Source: an uncultured Bacilli bacterium (GTDB lineage: Bacteria > Bacillota_I > Bacilli_A > RF39 > UBA660). From it: a stretch of DNA of 25,979 nucleotides. Below are positions 7,778-13,724 of this stretch, one piece after another. The stretch covers positions 1-25,979 of the forward strand of contig CALVJU010000010.1 in NCBI GenBank assembly GCA_944332375.1. Direction: 5' to 3'. The first letter of the stretch is position 1. Every line of letters starts with the position of its first letter. The position numbers and the translations under genes were made by a program. Under the pieces are notes generated by a model. That model was not told the origin of the DNA. It saw only the letters and a program-made list of their open reading frames with translations, and did not search any database.

Positions 7778-7806
7778 TTGACGATTGAGTGAGAACATGC
7801 TATGAT
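7778..7806 (+). promoter_or_regulatory. Sigma-A promoter of the Ig-domain prepilin
   Basis: TTGACG (7778-7783), 17 bp, TATGAT (7801-7806). The GTG at 7789 lies inside the spacer and cannot be the start. Confidence 0.8.
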
Positions 7807-7830
7807 AAAAGTACTATAGGAGAGGATTCT

Positions 7831-8709
7831 ATGAGGAAGAAAAATGGGTTTACATTAGTTGAGTTACTAGCTGTTTTAGTGATTTTATCTTTTATTTTAA
7901 TTGCTACGGTTCCAGCAGTATCTGGTATTTTGAGTAGGAATCGTCAGAGGTTATATCGAGATCAAGTGGATACGATTTTAAGGGTGAGTAAAGATTGGGC
8001 GTTAAAGAATTCAGACTTGTTGCCAAGTGATGGGAATACTTATTATTTGACTCTTGGAGAACTTGCAGCTGAAGGTTTGATTGAAAGTGATGAAATCTAT
8101 GATCCCCGAACAGAGGAGAGAATGAGGGGTTGTGTTTTAATAGAAAATAGTGCGAATAAATATACTTATTCTTATGAGGAGAAAGAGTGTAGTGAATTTA
8201 CTGAGAATTTATTACCAGTCATTGAGGTTGTTGGAGGGGCAAATCAAGAAACGGAAATCAATGAACCATATCAATTACCAGCTGTCACAGCACATTCTGC
8301 ATCGGGAAAAGTATTGTCTGTTGGAGAACCTGAAATTCGTACGAATGGAAGTGTTGTTTCTAGTGTGACGACAAATCAGTTGAATCAAGTTTATTCGATT
8401 ACTTATTCTGCAGTGGATGATGAGACGGGATATGAGAGAAAATATACAATGACACTAACGGTTGTCGATACGACGAAACCAGTGATTTCTGTTATGAATT
8501 ATACGGAAAGTACGACAATTGAAGTGAATCGTAATTCTAATTTTCAAATTCCTACAGCAACGGTGACGGATAATAGTGGGGAAACGATTCAAGCGGAAGT
8601 AGATGGCAGTGTGAATACAAGTAAAGCTGATACATATGAATTAACTTATATGGCAACAGATTCGAGTGGAAATACAAGTGTCTTGATTTTGACTGTTGTT
8701 GTAAAATAA
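7831..8709 (+). CDS. Prepilin-like protein with two C-terminal Ig-like domains
   Basis: This 292-residue protein has a class III prepilin signal, MRKKNG|FTLVELLAVLV, with Glu at +5 and a hydrophobic helix to about residue 27. The pilin body (about 28-120) parallels the gene at 4809: LTLGELAAEGLIESDEIYDP against LRTLKDEGFLEESFINPD. After the pilin come two tandem Ig-like folds of the DUF5011/Cry22Aa-like type, about 130-215 and 216-292. Each ends in a TYxxTYxAxDxxGN-like strand (SITYSAVDDETGY; ELTYMATDSSGNTS). A pilin-Ig fusion would place adhesive domains on a pilus tip or surface pseudopilus; that is inference. AGGAGAGG (7818-7825) sets the start at 7831. It is monocistronic, with its own promoter and terminator, and has no pilus assembly genes nearby. 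Confidence 0.82.
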   Translation: MRKKNGFTLVELLAVLVILSFILIATVPAVSGILSRNRQRLYRDQVDTILRVSKDWALKNSDLLPSDGNTYYLTLGELAAEGLIESDEIYDPRTEERMRGCVLIENSANKYTYSYEEKECSEFTENLLPVIEVVGGANQETEINEPYQLPAVTAHSASGKVLSVGEPEIRTNGSVVSSVTTNQLNQVYSITYSAVDDETGYERKYTMTLTVVDTTKPVISVMNYTESTTIEVNRNSNFQIPTATVTDNSGETIQAEVDGSVNTSKADTYELTYMATDSSGNTSVLILTVVVK

Positions 8710-8713
8710 ATGG

Positions 8714-8740
8714 TGAGCATATCGTTGATGTGCTCATTTT
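8714..8740 (+). terminator. Terminator of the Ig-domain prepilin
   Basis: TGAGCATATC (8714-8723) pairs with GATGTGCTCA (8727-8736), including one A-G mismatch, loop GTT, followed by TTTTC. Confidence 0.8.
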
Positions 8741-8789
8741 CTCTATTCAAATGAGAAAAAAATTGGTATAATGGATAATAGGTGAGACT

Positions 8790-10205
8790 ATGAATAAAAC
8801 AAAGATTGTTGTAACGGTAGGACCAGCTAGTCAGGATTATGAAGTATTAAAGCAAATGTTTTTATCGGGATTAGATGTGATTCGTATTAATATGAGTCAT
8901 GCAGATGAAGCGTTTTGTGATGATATTATTCGTAAAGTAAATGCATTGAATCAAGAGTTTCATACACATGTAGCACTCTTAATGGATTTAAATGGGCCTA
9001 CGATTGTAGTGGATTCTCTTGGTGGAAAAGAATATGTTCTAGCAAAAGAAGAGACGATTGATATTTATTATGATCATCGTATAGGAAATCAACAGGCAAT
9101 TTCTGTTTCTTATGAAGAGATTGGAAAAGATTTAAAGTATCATTCTCATTTGATTTTAGGTGAGAATGAAATTGTTTTAAAGGTGATTGATAAGTTAGAT
9201 GATCATATTACTTGTCTGGTAGAAAAAGCGGGAATGTTAAGAGAGAATATGAAGGTGATTTCTCCAGATTGTCGTTTAAATTTTCCATTTTTAACAGAAA
9301 AGGATCGTAAAGATATTTTATATGCGCATGAACATCAAGTGGATTTTTTAGCACTTTCTTTTGTGAGAAGTCATGAGAATATTTTAGAAGTAAATGATTT
9401 ATTGATTCAGATGAATGATAATCGTATGTCAATTTTGGCTAAGATAGAAACAGAAGAAGCTGTGGATGATATTGATGAGATGATTCGTGTTTCTGATGGC
9501 ATTATGATTGCAAGAGGGGATTTAGGGGTTTCGATTCCAATAGAAAGAATTCCTGGAATTCAGAAGATGATTTTGCACAAGTGTCATGATGTTGGGAAAG
9601 TAAGTTTAGTTGCAACAGAGTTTTTATCTAGTATGGAAAGTAAAAGTCAACCAACAAGGGCAGAGGTATCTGATATTGCGAATGCGGTATTGGATGGATG
9701 TGATGCGATTGTACTATGTGGGGAGACGACAGTTGGAAAGTATCCTTTGGAATCTCTAACGACATTAGAGAAAGTGATTGAATCAGCGGAGGAAGATATC
9801 CCATATTCTGAATTTTCTGATTATGCCATGCGCACGGAAGAAGAGGGAATTACGGGATCATTAGCATATAGTGTCGCCACATGTGCATTTAAACTCCATG
9901 CAGTTGCGATTGTAACACCAACAGTTACTGGTTATACGGCACGAAAGATTAGTCGTTTCCGACCGGTTTGTCCGATTATCGCATTATCTTCGGATGAAGC
10001 GGTATTAAAACAGTTGTCTTTATGTTTTGGGGTGAATGGTGTTTCAATTCCAGAGTTTACTTCTTTTGATAAAATGATGAAACAAGCAGTGACTTCATTA
10101 AAAGAGTTTATGGACACAAGCGAAAAAGATAAGATTATTATCACAGGTGGTTATCCATTCCGTGAGGTAAAATATACCAATTTTATGAGAATTGAAGAAT
10201 TATAA
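8790..10205 (+). CDS. pyk: Divergent pyruvate kinase
   Basis: This 471-residue protein has the pyruvate kinase A-B-A-C domain order and standard length. Kept features: TKIVVTVGPAS, R32 and N34-S36-H37 (RINMSH), K218 and E220 (AKIETE), ARGDLG (D244), PTRAEVSDIANAVLDG, and a C domain with TVTGYTARKISRFRP. Changed features: the loop normally LDTKGPEIR reads MDLNGPTIV (residues 65-73), losing the Thr that binds K+, the neighbouring Lys, the Glu tied to K+ dependence and the Arg. ATQMLESM is ATEFLSSM, MLSGET is VLCGET, and the B domain lacks the usual DDG. The phosphoryl-transfer Lys and metal ligands remain, so activity is plausible but with altered ion or substrate use. It may be a paralog beside a standard Pyk elsewhere. 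GH31 follows after 14 nt, implying an operon. TATAAT at 8767-8772 is a likely -10. Confidence 0.85.
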   Translation: MNKTKIVVTVGPASQDYEVLKQMFLSGLDVIRINMSHADEAFCDDIIRKVNALNQEFHTHVALLMDLNGPTIVVDSLGGKEYVLAKEETIDIYYDHRIGNQQAISVSYEEIGKDLKYHSHLILGENEIVLKVIDKLDDHITCLVEKAGMLRENMKVISPDCRLNFPFLTEKDRKDILYAHEHQVDFLALSFVRSHENILEVNDLLIQMNDNRMSILAKIETEEAVDDIDEMIRVSDGIMIARGDLGVSIPIERIPGIQKMILHKCHDVGKVSLVATEFLSSMESKSQPTRAEVSDIANAVLDGCDAIVLCGETTVGKYPLESLTTLEKVIESAEEDIPYSEFSDYAMRTEEEGITGSLAYSVATCAFKLHAVAIVTPTVTGYTARKISRFRPVCPIIALSSDEAVLKQLSLCFGVNGVSIPEFTSFDKMMKQAVTSLKEFMDTSEKDKIIITGGYPFREVKYTNFMRIEEL

Positions 10206-10219
10206 AAGGGGGGATACTT

Positions 10220-12616
10220 ATGTATCCATTAGGAAATCAATTTGAGTTTGATAAAAGTAAAGGAATTTCTAATCAGAAGGCGATTTTTCAAGGAGAAAAA
10301 TATCGTATTACTGTTTTAACAGAGCGTCTTGTTCGTTTGGAATATCAAGAAGAGGGAAAGTTTGAAGATCGATTAACAGAGTTGGTGATTAATCGTAGTT
10401 TTCCAATTCCAAAGTTTCAATTTAAAGAAGATGCGGTTTCTTTAGAGATTACAACCTCTTATTTTCACTTATTTTATTTAAAGAATAAACCATTTATGGG
10501 ATCGAAAGTCAATCCGATGAATAATTTGAGAATTGACTTGTTGAATAGTGATCGTATTTGGAATTATGGACATCCTGAGGTTCGTAATTATGGAGCACCA
10601 GGGTTTAGTATGGATTCTGATGAGACATTTGGGAAAGGTCTTTATTCCGCTGATGGGTTTGCGACAATAGATGATTCGAAAGGACTTGTCATCGATGATG
10701 GTGGTGCTTTGATCGATCGTACTACAACAGGGATTGATCTTTATGCGTTCTTTTATTTAAAAGATTTCGCACTTTGTTTGAAAGATTATTTTGGTTTAAC
10801 AGGATTTCCTTCTCTCGCTCCGAGATATGCGTTTGGAAATTGGTGGAGTCGAAATGATAATTATAATGAAGAACAAGTAGAAGATTTGGTTCAGAAATTT
10901 GATGATAATGATATTCCTCTTTCTGTTCTCCTGTTGAATAAGAATTGGCACATTAAAGATCAAACTGCACAGATAGAATCTGGTTTTACTTTTGATCAGA
11001 GTGTATTTCCCAATCCGACAGGACTTGTTCAATTCTTACACAGTCATGGAATTCGTTTGGGGTTAACTTTAAATGGCTTTGATATGATTTCTCCAAATGA
11101 GGCATATTATAAAAATGTTTTAGAATATATTCGTGTTGATGAGAAGGGAAGGCTTCCTTTTCAAATGTATGATCCTAAATTTGTCGATGTTTATTTGAAA
11201 TTGATGATTCACCCATTAGATAATTTGGAAATTGATTTTTATTTCTTAGATATTGATAATAAGAAAAGATTATTGGAGTTAAGACTATTACAACATTATC
11301 ACTTTTATGATATGAGAAGAAATTTTAAACGTAGACCTATGGTCCTTTCACGGAATACAGAAATTGCTCCGCATCGTTATCCTGTTTTATATTCTGGAAA
11401 GACTGTGGTTGGTTGGGATACGTTAAGAAAAGTTCCACTTTATAATGCGAGTGCTTCGAATATTGGGGTTTCTTTTTGGAGTCATGATATTGGAGGATAT
11501 TATAAAGGAATTGAAGATAATGAATTATATACACGTTTTGTTCAGCTTGGTACTTTTAGTCCGATTTTAAAACTAGGAAGTGATGCTGGAAAATATTATA
11601 AAAGAGAACCATGGCGTTGGAGTGTCAAAACATATCGTATTGTAAAAGATTATTTACAACTACGTCATCGTTTGATTCCATATTTATATGCGGAAAGTTA
11701 TAAGTATTCAAAGTATGGAATGCCAATTGTTCAACCGATTTATTATCAGATGCCAGAGTTATATGACGATGATCTTTATAAAAATGAATATTTCTTTGGT
11801 ACAGAGTTATTTGTCTGTCCAATTATTTCTAAGAAAGAATATTTGATGAATCGTGTGATTCATAAGTTTTATATGCCAAGTGGAACATGGTATGACTTTA
11901 TGACTGGTAAGAAGTTTCCTGGTGGTAAGAAGTATGTTTCTTTCTTTAAAGATGAGGATTATCCAGTATTCGCAAAATCTGGTTCGATTATTCCTTTTGG
12001 AACACATGAGAATATGAATGATACGACCCCACCAAAAGACATGGAGATTCATATTTTCCCGGGAAAGAATAATCAATATAATTTATATGAAGATGATGGT
12101 GTCAGTGATTTATACCGTCAAGGATATTATTTACTTACTTCTATTGATTATAATTATCTACCAAATAACTATACGGTAATTATTCGTTCAATTGAGGGAA
12201 AAAGTGGAATTATACCAGAAAAGAGAAATTATAAGATTCGTTTTCGTGATACGAAACAAGCAGATGATGTAATTGTCTTTTATAATGATGGTCAGATTGA
12301 GGCCAATTCATGGATTGAGGGACCGGATTTTATTGTTGAAGTGAAAGATGTTCCGACAATTGGACAATTAACCATCAACTGTAAGGGAAAAGATATTGAG
12401 ATTGATGCGCTTCGTTTAATCAATGATGACATTGAATCGATTATCAGTGATTTACAAATTGAAACAGAAATGAAAGAGATCATTGATTCTATTTTATTTA
12501 GTAATTTACCAATTAAAAAGAAACGTATTGAAATTCGTAAATTACGAAGAAAAGGATTAGAGAGAAAGTTTGTCCGTTTATTCTTAAAATTATTAGAATA
12601 TATTGAACAAATTTAA
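10220..12616 (+). CDS. Glycoside hydrolase family 31 (alpha-glucosidase/alpha-xylosidase-like)
   Basis: This 798-residue protein has no signal peptide, so it is probably cytosolic. An N-terminal beta-sandwich (about 20-190) leads into the GH31 TIM barrel (APRYAFGNWWSRND, residues about 200-213). The candidate nucleophile is D344 in IDFYFLDID. Further barrel motifs are SRNTEIAPHRYPVLYSG, SASNIGVSFWSHDIGGY, FSPILKLGS and KREPWRW, then distal beta domains and an added charged helical tail (about 735-798). At the usual acid/base site, which reads SGD in characterised GH31 enzymes, this protein has SGK (K394), though GWDTL follows at 398-402. The substitution may mark a subgroup with a different mechanism or substrate. 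A G-run RBS sits 14 nt after pyk, so the two are likely cotranscribed, suggesting intake of alpha-linked glucosides into glycolysis. The substrate is not predictable from sequence alone. Confidence 0.87.
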   Translation: MYPLGNQFEFDKSKGISNQKAIFQGEKYRITVLTERLVRLEYQEEGKFEDRLTELVINRSFPIPKFQFKEDAVSLEITTSYFHLFYLKNKPFMGSKVNPMNNLRIDLLNSDRIWNYGHPEVRNYGAPGFSMDSDETFGKGLYSADGFATIDDSKGLVIDDGGALIDRTTTGIDLYAFFYLKDFALCLKDYFGLTGFPSLAPRYAFGNWWSRNDNYNEEQVEDLVQKFDDNDIPLSVLLLNKNWHIKDQTAQIESGFTFDQSVFPNPTGLVQFLHSHGIRLGLTLNGFDMISPNEAYYKNVLEYIRVDEKGRLPFQMYDPKFVDVYLKLMIHPLDNLEIDFYFLDIDNKKRLLELRLLQHYHFYDMRRNFKRRPMVLSRNTEIAPHRYPVLYSGKTVVGWDTLRKVPLYNASASNIGVSFWSHDIGGYYKGIEDNELYTRFVQLGTFSPILKLGSDAGKYYKREPWRWSVKTYRIVKDYLQLRHRLIPYLYAESYKYSKYGMPIVQPIYYQMPELYDDDLYKNEYFFGTELFVCPIISKKEYLMNRVIHKFYMPSGTWYDFMTGKKFPGGKKYVSFFKDEDYPVFAKSGSIIPFGTHENMNDTTPPKDMEIHIFPGKNNQYNLYEDDGVSDLYRQGYYLLTSIDYNYLPNNYTVIIRSIEGKSGIIPEKRNYKIRFRDTKQADDVIVFYNDGQIEANSWIEGPDFIVEVKDVPTIGQLTINCKGKDIEIDALRLINDDIESIISDLQIETEMKEIIDSILFSNLPIKKKRIEIRKLRRKGLERKFVRLFLKLLEYIEQI

Positions 12617-12621
12617 TTTGT

Positions 12622-12650
12622 TTGACAAGTATCAAATAAAATCATATAAT
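12622..12650 (+). promoter_or_regulatory. Perfect consensus sigma-A promoter of the lipoprotein gene
   Basis: TTGACA (12622-12627), exactly 17 bp, TATAAT (12645-12650). An AT palindrome (AACAAAT-TTA-ATTTGTT, 12606-12622) abuts the -35 and could be a weak terminator or an operator. Confidence 0.92.
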
Positions 12651-12677
12651 AGTTCACACATAAAGAAGGGATGAACA

Positions 12678-13106
12678 GTGAAAAAGAGAAAATTAAAGTA
12701 TTTATTGTTATCTGGATTACTTGTGAGTGCGATCAGTGGTTGTGGTAAATTAGAAGAAGAACGCGAGAAGAAACTAGAGGAAGAAGCTACCAATTTAGAT
12801 ACCATTCATGACACATCTGAGACAAATGAGAAAAAAGTATTTGATACGGGAAAACATGTATTTTTTAGAAGAGAATATTCTTATGAGGATCATGCTTCGA
12901 TTATTGTTCCAGAGGAATATGAAGTTTTAGACGTAGAGAGTAGTATTGATAAAGATGGTATGGGATCTGAAACGGATGGTTATATTGTATGGTATCGTAA
13001 TCTCGTGCCTGTGGAAGTAGAAGCTGTTTATGATTCTTCCAAGGAAGAGTATGATTACAGTAATTTTGGAACGGCAATAGAAAAAGAAAAAGTATTAGAA
13101 AAATAA
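12678..13106 (+). CDS. Putative lipoprotein, unknown function
   Basis: This 142-residue protein has a lipoprotein signal peptide: MKKRKLKYLLLSGLLVSAISGC, shown here as a KKRK start, a Leu-rich core and the lipobox ISG|C with the acylated Cys at 22. A highly charged Glu/Lys linker (about 25-50) follows, then a small domain with ASIIVPEEYEVLDVE, DGYIVWYRNLVPVEVEAVYD and YDYSNFGT in sequence. I do not recognise the family. It should sit on the outer face of the membrane. The GTG start has AAGGGATG upstream. Expression should be high, since the promoter is a perfect consensus, and the gene is monocistronic, directly followed by the T-box promoter. A substrate-binding or cell-envelope stress role cannot be decided. 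Confidence 0.75.
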   Translation: MKKRKLKYLLLSGLLVSAISGCGKLEEEREKKLEEEATNLDTIHDTSETNEKKVFDTGKHVFFRREYSYEDHASIIVPEEYEVLDVESSIDKDGMGSETDGYIVWYRNLVPVEVEAVYDSSKEEYDYSNFGTAIEKEKVLEK

Positions 13107-13109
13107 TAC

Positions 13110-13138
13110 TTGAATCAAATAAAAATCTATATTATAAT
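13110..13138 (+). promoter_or_regulatory. Sigma-A promoter of the leuS T-box transcript
   Basis: TTGAAT (13110-13115), 17 bp, TATAAT (13133-13138). Transcription would start near 13145, at the 5' end of the T-box leader. Confidence 0.85.
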
Positions 13139-13144
13139 AGTACT

Positions 13145-13356
13145 AGCTTTTAAAAAAGCGATGAAGAAGAGTAGTAATAAATATGGAATGTTTAGAGAAG
13201 ATGTGGTTGGTGAAAACATCAGATATCCAGTTTATGAACTTGCTTTGGAGCTGTCTTATGACCGGTTCATACCGTTAACATGATGAAGTGCATAAAGTAT
13301 TATGAATTAAGGTGGTACCGCGGATATTCCGTCCTTAAAAGAATAATACTTTTTTC
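13145..13356 (+). promoter_or_regulatory. T-box leader, leucine type, with transcription attenuator
   Basis: The leader binds uncharged tRNA and permits read-through when it is scarce. Stem I features are AGTAGTAA (about 13171), AGAGAAG and GGTTGGTGAAAA (apical loop). GAACTTGC holds the probable specifier CTT (Leu) at 13239-13241. The T-box proper is GGTGGTACCGCGG (13311-13323), inside the antiterminator AAGG...TCCTT (13309-13336). The competing terminator pairs AAGTATTATGAATTAAGG (13295-13312) with CCTTAAAAGAATAATACTT (13333-13351), then a T run. It controls the membrane protein gene and leuS. Confidence 0.93.
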
Positions 13357-13376
13357 TTTTAGGGAGGAGAGATAAG

Positions 13377-13724
13377 TTGGAAGAAATTCTTTTGTTTGTA
13401 ATTACTTTTGCTCTGGTTTATGGAGTTTATGCTTTGATGATTTTAAAGAGTAAAAAGAGATTAGAGTCGTATAAGAAAAGTACTGAGATTCGTTATTTAG
13501 AAAATAAGTATCAAATTGATATCAGTAAATTTCCATTTAAGAAATTAGCGCGTACTGTCTTAATTGTCAATACTTTAGATATTTGTATTACGGCGGCAAT
13601 TGCCTGTCTCTTTTCTAGTTGGATTTTAAAGTTTGTAATTGGATTTTTGGTATTATTATTAACTATTTTGATTAGTTATAGTTTCTTAGGACATTATTTG
13701 AAAAAAAAGGAAAGGAAGATGTAA
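13377..13724 (+). CDS. Small membrane protein preceding leuS
   Basis: This 115-residue protein has about three hydrophobic segments: residues 4-22, 63-82 and 85-108, with a basic KSKKRLESYKK loop after the first and a Lys/Arg-rich C-terminus (KKKERKM). I recognise no family. A TTG start with AGGGAGGAG (13361-13369) 7 nt away is the only well-placed start after the T-box. It lies between the T-box and leuS, and its stop TAA shares one base with the leuS ATG, so it is cotranscribed and probably translationally coupled with leuS. T-box control ties its synthesis to leucine-tRNA charging, which could suggest a role linked to leucine or envelope physiology; that is only inference. Confidence 0.75.
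   Translation: MEEILLFVITFALVYGVYALMILKSKKRLESYKKSTEIRYLENKYQIDISKFPFKKLARTVLIVNTLDICITAAIACLFSSWILKFVIGFLVLLLTILISYSFLGHYLKKKERKM

Noticed and set aside
7789..7830. GTG start extending the Ig-domain prepilin
   Set aside because: It lies in the promoter spacer and would spoil the short basic prepilin leader.
12606..12622. AACAAAT-TTA-ATTTGTT hairpin as GH31 terminator
   Set aside because: The stem is almost all A-T, no T run follows, and it merges into the next -35; kept only as a possible operator.
13251..13253. CTG as alternative T-box specifier codon
   Set aside because: CTT at 13239-13241 sits in the usual GAA-xxx-GC specifier context. Both are Leu codons, so the amino acid call stands either way.
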